DNA of 64,000 nt, taken from the NCBI RefSeq assembly GCF_018137965.1, contig NZ_CP073100.1, positions 1,116,001-1,180,000 of the forward strand, given 5' to 3'. Both the position numbers and the translations under genes were made by a program. This document shows positions 54,167 through 63,486 of this stretch, one piece after another; positions within the stretch are counted from its first letter, which is position 1; every line of letters starts with the position of its first letter. The notes beneath the pieces are model-generated. The model had not been told where the DNA came from. It saw only the letters and a list, made by a program, of their open reading frames with translations, and did no database searches. The stretch is from Luteolibacter ambystomatis (lineage in GTDB: Bacteria; Verrucomicrobiota; Verrucomicrobiia; Verrucomicrobiales; Akkermansiaceae).

Positions 54167-57100
54167 TCAGGGTGTTTCGCTGACCTTCGCGCGGAGGAAT
54201 GCCTTCGGTGCATCATTGACCGTGCCGGAAGTACGGAAGGTCCGGTAGGTCCAGCCGGTGGACAAGATCGGCAGCGTGTTCTGGATCGCCGTCGCATTCG
54301 CATCGGTGAGTTCGATCACGGTGACCGGGGTGCTTCCGAGATCGGTGCTGCCGGAGACTTCGTAGTGGAAACCATCCACCGCATTCGAAACCAGGGTAGG
54401 CGAACCGCTGAAGGTGGTGGTCAAGGCATCATCGCGGACGGGAATGGTCAGCGTGAGAACCTTGGCGCCACCGATGGTCACGACCCGCGAAGCGATCTTG
54501 CCGGATGAGACTCCGGAGAGCGGAGTGTCATCGAATGCGAATTCCGCCAGATTGTTGAGTCCGTCGTTGTCGGGGTTGGCGTCCTTGGCGTTGTTGGAGG
54601 GTCCGAGGCCTTGGAGGGTCGCCCAGGTGCTGTAGCCGGAGGCGCTGGTGGTGACGGTCAGCGTGCCGGTGCCGGCGAGCGCCGCGTCTGTGTTCGGAGC
54701 ACCGGAGCCGGGGGCGCCCCAGACACCGGCGTTCTTCTGGACGCCGCCGATGAACAGCTTCGCCACGGTATCCGTGCCTCCGAAGCCGAGGGTGACCGTG
54801 GCACCCGTGGCGATGCTGAGATTGGCTGTATCCGCCAGCCCCGCTTGGGAGAGCGAGAGCGTGCCCGCGTTCACGGTGGTGTCACCGGTGTAGGTGTTGG
54901 CGGCGGTCAGCGTGAGAGTGCCCGCGCCATCCTTCTGCAGGGAGCCGCCGGTGGTGGCGTCTCCAATGACGGCATTCACCGTAGCACTGCGGCCGGTGGG
55001 GATGTCGAACGAATGGGTGCCGGTGGCGGCGAGTTTCACGTCCACTGCTCCGAGCGTGAGGTCGGTGATGGCATCATAGGTCGTGATGGTGCCACTGTTC
55101 CAATTCAGCGTGCGGCTGGCGGAGCCGGTGCCGGGCTGGACGGTCTGTGCGGCGAGGGTGCCTCCGTTCAGATTGAGGATGGCGGTATTGGTGCCGGTGC
55201 CGCTGCCGATGGCGGGCACGAAGGTGATGGTGGAGACCTTGGCGGTGCCGCCGGTGATCTGGAAGGTGCCGCTGGCCACGCCCGTTCCCGAGCCGGTGCG
55301 GGCGCCGAGGAGGATGCTGGTGGCGTCCAAGGTGCCGCCGCTCATGCGGAAGGTACCGGTGCTGTTTCTGGTATTACCCGTGACCTGTCCGATGTTCATG
55401 GTGCCGATCAGCGCATCCAGGGTGCCGCCGGTGAAATCCGCGAGACCCGTCGCATTCTGATAGGACGAGTTGCCGGCGGTGGCGATATTGACCGTGGCCC
55501 GCGAGGTGCCGCCGGTGGTGCCGCGGATTTGCACGGTGGGGCTGGTGAGGCCGCTGGTGAACTTCAGCGTGCCGTTGAGTTTCGAGCTGCCTGCCACCGC
55601 CAGCGTGCCGACGTAGAAGGTGGTGGCTTGGTTCATGTTGACCGTGCCGGTGTGGGTGCTGTTGCTGCCGTGGGCCAGCGAGACATCCCGGCCGATGAAG
55701 AAGGTGCCGGTGATGAGCTGGGAGTTCGGAGCGAGGTTCACCGTGCCGGATGCGCCGCCCGCGTCCGTATTGCCACCCACCGAGAAACTGCCGGAGGCAT
55801 TGTCGTAGATGAACATGCCCAGGCCGGTGGTGGTCAGTGTCGCACTATCGCCGGAGGCCGTGCCACCGATGGAGACATTGCTGCCGCTGACGGTCACATT
55901 GCCGCTGCCATTGAGTGTGCCGGTGAAGGTGCTGCCGACGCTGAGACCGGAGAAACTCTGTGAAAAGCCGCCGGTATTGAGCGTGGAGGTACCGGTGAAC
56001 GCCAGCGGAGTGATCGGCAGGAGATTGCCCGCGCCCAGGGCGAGCGTGCCGCCTGCGATGCGGGTGGCACCCGTGTAGCTGCTGGTGCCGGTGAGGGTGA
56101 GCGTATTGGTGCCCACCTTGGCGAAGCCGCGGTCACCGGCGATGCCGGTGGCGTAGGTGAATGCGCCGCCGGTGGTATCAATGCCGAAGAAGGTGCCGGT
56201 GGCGAAGGGCGCGGTGGTCTGGAAGGTATCGATGTCCGCGGAGGTCCACTGGTTGGTGCCACCGGCACCGACGGCCAGCGTGCCTGCCGAAACGGTGGTG
56301 CCACCGGTGTAGGTAACGGGGCGGGAAATGCTCAGCACGCCAGCGCCGGTCTTCGTCAGCGAGCCGGTGGTCCCGGAGGTCTGGGTCATCAACGGACCGA
56401 GGGTGGTGATGCCGCTGCTGACGTTGAAGGTGTGGTCGTGCGTACCGGTGCCCGCGAGGACGAGGCGTGCATTGGTGTCGCCGGGAACCGAGTTGGTGTT
56501 CGCTCCGGTGAGGCCGCCGTTCAGATTGACGGTAGAGGTGAAGGTGGCATTGCCCTGGCCGACACCGAAGTAGGCATCGCTGAGGGCGAGGGAGCCGAGG
56601 GTGAGGCTGGAGTTCGCGCTGTTGGAGGCCAGCGAGAAGAAGTTGGTGTTGGTGACGCCGTTGCTGCCGGTGATGGAGAGCGTGCCGGTGACGGTGACAT
56701 TGCTGCCGGAGCCCGGGTTGAACTTGGTCGTATTGCCAGTGGTGGTGATGTTGGCCACCGTGTCGGTGAAGGCGGTGGCGATCGCACCGGTGCCGCTGAC
56801 GGCGATGTTCGAGGTGTCCTTGATCTGATTGGCACGGGACCAGGTGATGGTGGCACCGGTGAGGTCGAGACTTCCGGCAATGGCGTCCGTACCCGCAGCC
56901 TTGCTCAGAGTCAGGGAACCGGCCGAGGCGGTGATCTTTCCGCTTTCGGTATTGGCATTGGTGTCGCCCGAGCCGCCGCCGAGGGTGAGGGTACCCGCGC
57001 CCGCCTTGGTGAAGCCGGTGGTGCCTGCGATGGATGAGCTGATGGTGGCGGCACCGGCATTGGTCACCGTGTTCGTCGCCGCGCCGAAGGTCAGCGTGTT

Positions 57101-57412
57101 GCCGGTGACGATGTAGCTGGCGGTGCTGAAGGTGATGCCACCGGTGGTGATCGGCTCCGTGAGGGTAACAGTACCCGCGGTGCCTTGGAAGGTGGCCGTG
57201 TCGTTGTTGGCGTTGTTCCAAGCGATATTCGTCACCCCGGCGTCAGCCGTCCAGGTGGTGGTGGAGGTGGTCCAATTGCCCGCGCCGCCGGTGATGGCGG
57301 AATCCGAGGCAACGGTATCCCATGTCAGAGAAGTCGCTGCAGAGGCGGTGGACGAAACGAGAACAACAAGGAGCAATGACGGTGCGAGACTGAAGAAGTT
57401 TTTGAATTTCAT
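54167..57412 (-). CDS. Autotransporter-associated beta-strand repeat protein with shared C-terminal module
   Basis: 1081 residues from ATG 57412, chosen because it begins the signal peptide (KFKNFFSLAPSLLLVVLVSSTASAATS); the frame is open 15 codons further. PF12951-type units: 'FTKAGAGTLTLGGGSGDTN', 'LTKTGAGVLSISRPVTYTGGTTVSAGTLAVG', 'FAKVGTNTLTLTGTSSYTGATRIAGGTLALG', 'LQKDGAGTLTLTAANTYTGDTTVNAGTLSL'. The last ~170 residues are the common module (YSTWATLQGLGPSNNAKDANPDNDGLNNLAEFAFDD...SNAVDGFHYEVSGSTD...PKAFLRAKVSETP). A perfect TTGACA lies ~52 nt upstream of the start on the minus strand (57469-57464), but no good -10 follows. Likely a surface or secreted protein. Confidence 0.87.
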   Translation of the reverse strand: MKFKNFFSLAPSLLLVVLVSSTASAATSLTWDTVASDSAITGGAGNWTTSTTTWTADAGVTNIAWNNANNDTATFQGTAGTVTLTEPITTGGITFSTASYIVTGNTLTFGAATNTVTNAGAATISSSIAGTTGFTKAGAGTLTLGGGSGDTNANTESGKITASAGSLTLSKAAGTDAIAGSLDLTGATITWSRANQIKDTSNIAVSGTGAIATAFTDTVANITTTGNTTKFNPGSGSNVTVTGTLSITGSNGVTNTNFFSLASNSANSSLTLGSLALSDAYFGVGQGNATFTSTVNLNGGLTGANTNSVPGDTNARLVLAGTGTHDHTFNVSSGITTLGPLMTQTSGTTGSLTKTGAGVLSISRPVTYTGGTTVSAGTLAVGAGGTNQWTSADIDTFQTTAPFATGTFFGIDTTGGAFTYATGIAGDRGFAKVGTNTLTLTGTSSYTGATRIAGGTLALGAGNLLPITPLAFTGTSTLNTGGFSQSFSGLSVGSTFTGTLNGSGNVTVSGSNVSIGGTASGDSATLTTTGLGMFIYDNASGSFSVGGNTDAGGASGTVNLAPNSQLITGTFFIGRDVSLAHGSNSTHTGTVNMNQATTFYVGTLAVAGSSKLNGTLKFTSGLTSPTVQIRGTTGGTSRATVNIATAGNSSYQNATGLADFTGGTLDALIGTMNIGQVTGNTRNSTGTFRMSGGTLDATSILLGARTGSGTGVASGTFQITGGTAKVSTITFVPAIGSGTGTNTAILNLNGGTLAAQTVQPGTGSASRTLNWNSGTITTYDAITDLTLGAVDVKLAATGTHSFDIPTGRSATVNAVIGDATTGGSLQKDGAGTLTLTAANTYTGDTTVNAGTLSLSQAGLADTANLSIATGATVTLGFGGTDTVAKLFIGGVQKNAGVWGAPGSGAPNTDAALAGTGTLTVTTSASGYSTWATLQGLGPSNNAKDANPDNDGLNNLAEFAFDDTPLSGVSSGKIASRVVTIGGAKVLTLTIPVRDDALTTTFSGSPTLVSNAVDGFHYEVSGSTDLGSTPVTVIELTDANATAIQNTLPILSTGWTYRTFRTSGTVNDAPKAFLRAKVSETP

Positions 57413-57559
57413 GGATTTCAGATGCAAATAAAGCGCCTGCAACTGTGGTGCATGCAATTATTCTGTCAAGGCATCGCGTGTGATTTTTAGCCCAATCACT
57501 GGTGCGGGACAGGGGATGAAACGTCGCGATTTGAGGGGAGGAGCCTGGACCAAGCACGG

Positions 57560-57593
57560 AAAAAGCCGCACCCCGGTGAGGAGGCGCGGCTTT
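57560..57593 (-). terminator. Probable terminator for the phosphatase/LamG gene
   Basis: Minus-strand AAAGCCGC / GCGGCTTT (57586-57593 with 57562-57569) is followed by TTCC, with the T-run partly in the stem. It lies 16 nt after the stop. The stem is shorter than in the other terminators here. Confidence 0.65.
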
Positions 57594-57608
57594 GGAGGAA
57601 GACCGGAG

Positions 57609-59486
57609 TTACTGGTTGAATACCGTGGTGACCTCGGCGGGAGCCAATGCGCGGCGCCAGATCTTCACTTCGTCGATTTTGCCACTGAACCAATTCGGCC
57701 AGATGGTACCGAGTGTGCCATCGGTGGCGACGGCGGTGGGCTTGGTGGCGTTGAGCGAACCGATGGCGGCAAGCGAGCGGATGGCCGTGAGGGTGCCATC
57801 GTAGTAGAGTCGTGCTTCGTTGGTGGAGCGGTCATGGACCACACAAAGGTGATGCCATTGGCCGTTGCTGAGCAGCGACGAGGCGCTGTCGAAATCGGCG
57901 CGGTCGGTGCCATCGCCCACGTTCCATTGCCAGCGGCCATCCGCACCCGCTCCGATGAACCAGCCGGTGTTCGCGCCGCTGTTCCAATCCTTGTTGGAGA
58001 GGATGGCCGGGTCGTCCGCACTGCCTCCGATGGACCGGTTGTCCGCGAAATTGCCGGTGTGATTCACCCACACGGACACCGTGAAGCTGTCCGTGGCGGA
58101 GAATTGGAAATCGGTCGGCTGGCCGAGATTCACATATTGATGCGGGCTGGTGGTGTCCGTGAACTGGAGGCATTGCCCCGTCCTGCCGGTGGTGTAGGCG
58201 GGCGTGCCGCTCACGGTGCCGTTGTTGCCGTGGCCGGACATGTCCAGTGTGCTTCCTTCGAATGGAAGGTGGAGCACAAGTTGGTCATTGAGGTTCCCCA
58301 GCACGGTGGCGCTTCCGGTGCGGGTCTCCGTGGTGCCGAGGAAGCGGATCTCGTAGGCATGAGTGCCCACAGCCGGCGCATCCGTGTAAGTGGTGGTGGC
58401 AGCGGACAGCGAGGCGATCAGCGCACCATCGCGGCGGATCTCATAACCGGTCAAACCGGACAACCCGCCCGTGGGCAGCACCCAACTGAGGTTCACGTTT
58501 TGGCCGCTCACCGGACTGAAGAAATACGGTGGCAGGCCGAAGTCCGTACTGGCCCAGTTCCACGCGGCATTCACCGGGACTCCCAGATATTTCATCGCAG
58601 TGGGTGGGACAGCGGTCTGGCCCGGAGTGGCGGGACTCACGTGAGGCGCATTCACCACGGCACCACTGACAAGCAGCGTGATGTTCCTCTCCTCGCTGGT
58701 CTGTCCGCCATGGCTGGTACCGGTGCCGCCGTGATCGGTGGTGAGAATGACGAGCCATTTTTCCTGGGCGATCTGCGGGCGCGCATTGATCGCCGCGAGC
58801 ACGCTGCCGATGTGCGTGTCCACGGTGTGGATGGCATTCATGTAGTCCGGATTCGTCGGACTAAAGCCTGTGGAGTGGCCCGCACCATCCACCTGGTCGA
58901 AGTGCAGGAACAGGACGTCCGGATTCGCGGAACCCAGATGGGCCACCGCCTTGTTCTTCACATCGAGATCGCGGTCCGCATAGGTCGCGCCCGTGGCCTT
59001 CACGTGGTAGTTCACCGAACTGGCAACCTTGGAGACGATCGAGTCCTCGATGGAACTCCAGCTCGTGATACTAGAGAGATAGGAGTTCGGTTTGGCGTCC
59101 TTGAGCCGCTTGAAGAAGTGCGGATAGTTCGTGGCGACGCTGTTCTTGTAGGCGGTGAACGAATTGTCCACGACCTTGTGCTTGTCCGTCCACACGCCGA
59201 TGGTGATGGAACACCAGCCTGGTCCGCTGATGGTCGGCTGCTGGGTGGCGGTGCCGAGCACGCCGCCGGCATAGGCGGTGTGGGTGATCACGCCCTGCGC
59301 GGTGAGCGAGGCGATGTTGGGCGCGTCCGCGGCCTGCAGGGCATCGTCCCTCATGCCATCGATGCCGATGATGAGGACGCGTTTGCCGCCGAAGTCGTTG
59401 GATGCGCCGGGACCGGCGGCGAACAAGGGCAGGATGGTGGCGGCCAGCGCGAGAACGAACGCGCGGCCTGTTTTCTTGGATTGCAT
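57609..59486 (-). CDS. Secreted alkaline-phosphatase-superfamily (phosphodiesterase-like) protein with C-terminal LamG domain
   Basis: A 625-residue protein with a signal peptide (MQSKKTGRAFVLALAATILPLFAAGPGAS). Residues ~33-300 are a type I phosphodiesterase/nucleotide pyrophosphatase-like domain: 'RVLIIGIDGMRDDALQAADAPNI' (metal Asp), 'TISGPGWCSITIGVW' (nucleophile region), 'VLFLHFDQVDGAGHSTGF', 'WLVILTTDHGGTGTSHGG'. A fibronectin III-like domain follows (~325-410, 'LSWVLPTGGLSGLTGYEIRRDG'), then a LamG domain (~415-625, 'LHLPFEGSTLDMSGHGNNGTVSG...GKIDEVKIWRRALAPAEV'). It probably releases phosphate or sulphate from an external polymer, with LamG binding the substrate. The 111-nt spacer upstream separates it from the next minus gene. 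Confidence 0.85.
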   Translation of the reverse strand: MQSKKTGRAFVLALAATILPLFAAGPGASNDFGGKRVLIIGIDGMRDDALQAADAPNIASLTAQGVITHTAYAGGVLGTATQQPTISGPGWCSITIGVWTDKHKVVDNSFTAYKNSVATNYPHFFKRLKDAKPNSYLSSITSWSSIEDSIVSKVASSVNYHVKATGATYADRDLDVKNKAVAHLGSANPDVLFLHFDQVDGAGHSTGFSPTNPDYMNAIHTVDTHIGSVLAAINARPQIAQEKWLVILTTDHGGTGTSHGGQTSEERNITLLVSGAVVNAPHVSPATPGQTAVPPTAMKYLGVPVNAAWNWASTDFGLPPYFFSPVSGQNVNLSWVLPTGGLSGLTGYEIRRDGALIASLSAATTTYTDAPAVGTHAYEIRFLGTTETRTGSATVLGNLNDQLVLHLPFEGSTLDMSGHGNNGTVSGTPAYTTGRTGQCLQFTDTTSPHQYVNLGQPTDFQFSATDSFTVSVWVNHTGNFADNRSIGGSADDPAILSNKDWNSGANTGWFIGAGADGRWQWNVGDGTDRADFDSASSLLSNGQWHHLCVVHDRSTNEARLYYDGTLTAIRSLAAIGSLNATKPTAVATDGTLGTIWPNWFSGKIDEVKIWRRALAPAEVTTVFNQ

Positions 59487-59597
59487 GGGTGTTTGTTTTT
59501 TGTGGGTTTTCCCGCCTACATGGCGGGTGGTTTCTCCGATCCTCCTCCGCGTGGGTTTGGGTGCGGACTCGGACGGAAATCGGGTGAACGCGGTATG

Positions 59598-60149
59598 TCA
59601 GCGGCGGGAGAGCGGTGCGCGGTCCTCGTGATTTTCCCCGGGCTGGAACGCGGGCGGCGGCGGCGTGAGGTCGTGGCCGCGCTTCCACTCCGCCTCCAGG
59701 GTATCGCGCAAAGGACCGGGCGGGACCTCATCGATCCATGTGCGCAGAGTGTCCCGGTCATCGATGCGACCCAGAGCGATCACGGCGACGAGGGCCTGCT
59801 GGAGAGCGTCCGGATCTTCCAATGCATCGATGGCCTGCCCCGCGGCGGTGGCGGGATCGGTACGGGCCAGGACGGTGGTTTCAGAAACAGCGGAAGGGCT
59901 GATGGAACCAGGGAACTCCTCAAAAGGGTCCGGCGTTTCCGATACGTCATGGTCCGATCCGGCGAGGAGAGGGCTCTTGTGGGTTGACTGAACCGGAGTG
60001 CCGCGGTGCGGTCTCGCAATCGCTGGAGGGGAGGAAGTCTGCGTTTTTCCAAGAGCCGGCAACGCATGTCTGCCAAGCCATGCGATCGTCATCACCGCCA
60101 GTATCGCGGTCGTGACATACGCCCTTCGGAAAACGCGTCTCCTTTCCAT
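59598..60149 (-). CDS. Hypothetical protein with N-terminal membrane anchor
   Basis: A 183-residue protein of no recognised family. Residues ~9-27 (AYVTTAILAVMTIAWLGRH) form one membrane helix or uncleaved signal. A Pro/Ser-rich linker (~35-85) leads to a helical segment ('DPATAAGQAIDALEDPDALQQALVAVIALGRIDDRDTLRTWIDEVPPGPLRDTLEAEWKRG') that resembles HEAT- or TPR-like repeats seen in Verrucomicrobiota anti-sigma-associated proteins. It lies upstream of the phosphatase gene on the same strand. Codon usage is normal for the window. A long opposing frame across this area is a shadow. Confidence 0.6.
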   Translation of the reverse strand: MERRRVFRRAYVTTAILAVMTIAWLGRHALPALGKTQTSSPPAIARPHRGTPVQSTHKSPLLAGSDHDVSETPDPFEEFPGSISPSAVSETTVLARTDPATAAGQAIDALEDPDALQQALVAVIALGRIDDRDTLRTWIDEVPPGPLRDTLEAEWKRGHDLTPPPPAFQPGENHEDRAPLSRR

Positions 60150-60316
60150 GGTCTGGCATGCTTAGGGCATGCCTGTCATGTCATCACTGGCATTGATGCC
60201 ATGTTTTCATGCGAAATGACCAAACGGTGGATCGTATGGACACACGCGATCCACATCCACCTAACAGAACGTGGCTCCTTTGTTTTTCGATCCAACGGGA
60301 TCTCCCTTGCGAAACC
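60150..60316. other. Short non-coding stretch between minus-strand genes
   Basis: It contains the upstream region of the hypothetical anchored protein. It is relatively AT-rich (CATGTCATCACTGGCATTGATGCCATG, with an imperfect dyad of GGCAT/ATGCC around 60190-60201). Nothing else was recognised. Confidence 0.35.
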
Positions 60317-60352
60317 AAAAGAGCCGGAGCACCCCGAGGATGTTCCGGCTCT
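60317..60352 (-). terminator. Terminator for the ECF sigma / YCII operon
   Basis: AGAGCCGGAGCA / TGTTCCGGCTCT (60320-60331 with 60341-60352, one G-U) has a 9-base loop and is followed on the minus strand by TTTTGG. The spacing to the YCII stop is ~22 nt. Confidence 0.85.
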
Positions 60353-60374
60353 GTTAGTGGGGTCGAGGATCCGA

Positions 60375-60758
60375 TCAGGCGCGCCGCTGCTCGCTCTCGC
60401 GGATCATTTCGGAGAGATCGGCGGCGGGGCGGATCTCGAAGGGACCGGCTTTCACGCCGGGGTGCTTTGACATGATCTGGATGGCGTGGTTCAGATCGCG
60501 GGCCTCGAGGATGAGGATGCCGCCGATTTGTTCCTTGGTCTCGGCGTAGGGGCCGTCTGAGATGGCGACTTTGCCATCCTGCCAGCGCAGAGTGGCGGCG
60601 GTTTGAGGGGGCTGGAGCGCCTCGCCACCGGCGAAGTGGCCGTTTCTCCGCAATTCATCATCGTAGGAGAAGCACTCGTCCACCATCGCATTGCGTTCGG
60701 TTTCGGAGAGGTTCTCGAACTTGTTCGGTTCGATGTAGCCAAGGCAGATGTATTTCAT
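60375..60758 (-). CDS. YCII-related (DGPF) domain protein, ECF42 partner
   Basis: 127 residues from ATG 60758, chosen because '[100 protein letters not shown]' is the full YCII/DGPF domain; the longer frame adds a non-homologous leader. The '[13 protein letters not shown]' segment is the DGPF signature. Such proteins are nearly always encoded next to ECF42 sigma factors, as here, and are thought to take part in their regulation, though their biochemical role is unsettled. It follows the sigma gene by 92 nt on the same strand. Confidence 0.93.
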   Translation of the reverse strand: MKYICLGYIEPNKFENLSETERNAMVDECFSYDDELRRNGHFAGGEALQPPQTAATLRWQDGKVAISDGPYAETKEQIGGILILEARDLNHAIQIMSKHPGVKAGPFEIRPAADLSEMIRESEQRRA

Positions 60759-60850
60759 GTGGGTCTGGAGGTGATGGTTTGTTGGGTCGGCGGAAGATCT
60801 GCCGTTCTGCAAGCTGGTCGACCGGAGTGGCCGTAAATCGACAGCGCTTC

Positions 60851-62083
60851 TCATTTTTTCTCCGCCAAATCCTGAAGCCGCTTTTCGAGGAAGCGCCGCT
60901 CCGGTTCCTGTCGGGCGAGTGACAGGGCGCGCTCGTAGGAATCTCGGGCGTCGGTGTCGCGGCCGAGCCGGCGGCAGAGGTCCGCGCGCGCGGCGTGGGC
61001 GAGGTGGTAGTCGGCCAAGGCACCGCGCTCGAACAGGGAATCGATCAAGGTCAGCCCGGCTTCCGGGCCATCACGCATCGCCACGGCGACGGCGCGGTTC
61101 AACTCGACCACCGGTGAGGGCTCGGCCTGCGCGAGCAGGTTGTAGAGCGCGACGATCTGGGGCCAATCGGTCGAAGCGGCATCGGCTGCTTCCGAATGCA
61201 CGGCGGCGATGGCGGCCTGGAGCGTGTAGGGGCCGAAACGCCGTGAACGCAGCGCGCGCTCCACCAGGGCGACGCCTTCCACGATTTGTCCGCGGTTCCA
61301 CAACGAGCGGTCCTGGTGTTCCAGTAGGATCAGTTCGCCGGTGGCGGTGGTTCTGGCCGCGCGGCGGGATTCCTGCAGCAGCATCAGCGCGAGCAGGCCC
61401 GTGACCTCCGGCTCCGGAAGTAGTTCCAACAATAGGCGTCCGAGCCGAATGGCTTCGCCGGAAAGATCGGAGCGGGTCAGCGAGGCACCGGAGGAGGCGT
61501 AGTAGCCTTCGTTGAACACCAGATAGATCACCTGCAGCACGCCATTCAGGCGCTCTGGCAGTTCCTCCTGTGAGGGCACCTGATAGGGGAGGTGAGCCTC
61601 GCGGATCCGGGCCTTGGCGCGCACGATCCGCTGCGCCAGCGCGGCCGCGGAAATCAGGAAGGCACGGGCGATCTCCTCCGTGGTGAGTCCGCAAACTTCG
61701 CGCAGCGTGAGGGCGGTCCGAGCTTCCGGTGGCAGCGCGGGATGGCAACAGGTGAAGATCAGCCGCAGCCGGTCGTCTTCCAGATGCCCGTCGTCGGAAT
61801 CGGTGGCCGGTCGGGAAGACTCGAGTTCATCGGCGATCTTGTCCTGGGAAGCATCGAAGCGCGCGCGGCGACGCAGCGCATCGATGGCCTTGAAGCGCCC
61901 CGTGGACACCAGCCACGCGCGCGGATTGGACGGCACCCCATCCACCGCCCAACGCTCCAATGCCACCGCAAAGGCGTCGTGCATCGCATCCTCCGCCAGA
62001 TCGAAATCCCCCAGCAACCGGATCAACGTCGCCAGAATCCGCCCGGATTCTTCGCGGTAGAGGGTGTCCAGGGTGGATTGCAT
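60851..62083 (-). CDS. ECF42-type RNA polymerase sigma factor with C-terminal extension
   Basis: 410 residues from ATG 62083 ([45 protein letters not shown], region 2.1-2.4); the longer frame to 62149 is unlikely. Region 4 is '[55 protein letters not shown]'. The ~210-residue C-terminal part (DUF6596-like '[58 protein letters not shown]' plus TPR-like '[57 protein letters not shown]') is typical of ECF42. These sigma factors lack a classical anti-sigma factor and are paired with DGPF proteins, as here. The target promoter is not identifiable in the window. Confidence 0.93.
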   Translation of the reverse strand: MQSTLDTLYREESGRILATLIRLLGDFDLAEDAMHDAFAVALERWAVDGVPSNPRAWLVSTGRFKAIDALRRRARFDASQDKIADELESSRPATDSDDGHLEDDRLRLIFTCCHPALPPEARTALTLREVCGLTTEEIARAFLISAAALAQRIVRAKARIREAHLPYQVPSQEELPERLNGVLQVIYLVFNEGYYASSGASLTRSDLSGEAIRLGRLLLELLPEPEVTGLLALMLLQESRRAARTTATGELILLEHQDRSLWNRGQIVEGVALVERALRSRRFGPYTLQAAIAAVHSEAADAASTDWPQIVALYNLLAQAEPSPVVELNRAVAVAMRDGPEAGLTLIDSLFERGALADYHLAHAARADLCRRLGRDTDARDSYERALSLARQEPERRFLEKRLQDLAEKK

Positions 62084-62155
62084 GATGGCTAATGGATGCC
62101 CCTTGTTCTGGAGGACAGCCTTGGATACGTCACGCACATCCCTCATCATCCGCGC

Positions 62156-62755
62156 ATGTTCTCCCTCCGCTTCAGGCTTCGATTGGCGTGGCAGATTTTT
62201 GGATTCTGTCTGCTGCCAGTCCTTCCACTGAGGGGAGAAGATGCCGGTGCGATGTTGGATGACCCCACGGTTTACTTCAAAATCGTGAAGGCCATACAGG
62301 ATTCAAGGATCGAAGTGCTCAAACCGAAAGTGACGGAGAACACGTCCTATCACCTCAAGTCGGTGGAATATCTCGGCTACGTGACCCGCTTCGGAAAACG
62401 CTACTACATCGCGCAGGCTTTTTTCCTGAGGTCCTCTCCACAAGGACGGGAAACTCCACCGCCTCGCGGCCATTCGACTCTTCTCATCCTGGATTCCAAG
62501 TGCCGGATCGTCAGCCATGGCTGGGATGGGGAGACGGATCTCCATTTGAGCGGCACGGTTCTGGAATCGGGCGGCAAGCCGGTGCTGGATTTCGAAGACA
62601 TGGACATCCGCGTAAGGCACTCCGGATGGATCTGGGGTGGGTCACATCTCCCTTATCCGTTTGAAGACAGGATCAGCGACGAGGATTGGGAATCGGGTGC
62701 TTTTCGTGAGAAGGACAGGCAGAGAGCGGAGCAGGAGAAGGCCAAGAAACATTGA
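62156..62755 (+). CDS. Secreted hypothetical protein
   Basis: 199 residues from ATG 62156 (signal peptide MFSLRFRLRLAWQIFGFCLLPVLPLRGED); a frame open to 62096 is not signal-like. The mature part contains 'AIQDSRIEVLKPKVTENTSYHLKSVEYLGYVTRFGKRYYIAQAFFLRSSP' and 'HSTLLILDSKCRIVSHGWDGETDLHLSGTVLESGGKPVLDFEDMDI', looking like a beta-sheet domain, and ends in a charged helix. No family was recognised. It is divergent from the sigma-factor gene, sharing a 72-nt spacer. Confidence 0.65.
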   Translation: MFSLRFRLRLAWQIFGFCLLPVLPLRGEDAGAMLDDPTVYFKIVKAIQDSRIEVLKPKVTENTSYHLKSVEYLGYVTRFGKRYYIAQAFFLRSSPQGRETPPPRGHSTLLILDSKCRIVSHGWDGETDLHLSGTVLESGGKPVLDFEDMDIRVRHSGWIWGGSHLPYPFEDRISDEDWESGAFREKDRQRAEQEKAKKH

Positions 62756-62823
62756 AGGGGAATGCATTGTGGTTCGTCAGGAACCCATTGACGTCGCTGC
62801 TCTCAAAGAGACATGATGGGCGA

Positions 62824-63342
62824 ATGAGCGCGGAATACATCATCCGTTACCATGACGGCTCCGAGGTCGGCCCCTTTGACGAGGCCACCATTCAGAGCAT
62901 GAAGAACAGCGGGGAGATTTCCAGCTCCTCCGAGGTGATCCAAACGGTCGACCAAGAAGGAGAGGCATGGTTTGATTACCTCACGCAACTCACAGCCTCC
63001 GACACCACTTACGACCAACTGAGCACGAAGGATCGGCAGCGGCTGGAACGTTATTTTGCTGCTCTCAACCGGAAGGGGCCAAGCATGTGGGACGGAAGCG
63101 ATCTAGCCAGCTATCGGATGATTCTCCAAATCGAAGGGCGGAAGCAGATCATGGACGAGCACCACAAGTATGAGATTGCCAGTCTCACACGCTCCATTGC
63201 AGGCCACCTTGAGAGGATCGAAGCTCGCCTGAGGAGTGTCCAGTCAACCGTGAATCTTCTCCCCAATCTCCTCATTCAGGCGGGCTCTCGGGACCTGAAT
63301 ATTTCGTCTGTTTCCGTCGGGATCGCTGTGGATCTCGACTGA
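62824..63342 (+). CDS. GYF_2-domain hypothetical protein
   Basis: 172 residues from ATG 62824; the in-frame TTG at 62752 would overlap the previous gene but adds a non-conserved leader. The N-terminus 'AEYIIRYHDGSEVGPFDEATIQSMKNSGEISSSSEVI' matches the GYF_2 domain, a small module often found in membrane or scaffold proteins. The remainder is helical ('STKDRQRLERYFAALNRKG', 'MDEHHKYEIASLTRSIAGHLERIEARLRSVQSTV'), with a coiled-coil-like stretch near the end. Function unknown. Confidence 0.65.
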   Translation: MSAEYIIRYHDGSEVGPFDEATIQSMKNSGEISSSSEVIQTVDQEGEAWFDYLTQLTASDTTYDQLSTKDRQRLERYFAALNRKGPSMWDGSDLASYRMILQIEGRKQIMDEHHKYEIASLTRSIAGHLERIEARLRSVQSTVNLLPNLLIQAGSRDLNISSVSVGIAVDLD

Positions 63343-63486
63343 CAGTAACCGGCTCTCGTCGGTCATTTCGCGCTCCGCTGCAAGGCCTGGATGCGGCCCT
63401 GATCGACCACCTCGAGCACACGGACAGGCTGCCCGGCCATCGTTTCGCTTGGCAAGGAACGCTCCCTTGTTCTAAGCCCGCCCGCG

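Noticed and set aside
57480-59987. 835-codon plus-strand open frame opposite the phosphatase/LamG gene
   Set aside because: The minus-strand frame has a signal peptide and clear phosphodiesterase, FN3-like and LamG motifs. The plus frame is Arg/Gly/His-rich without any motif, a shadow of GC-rich codon usage.
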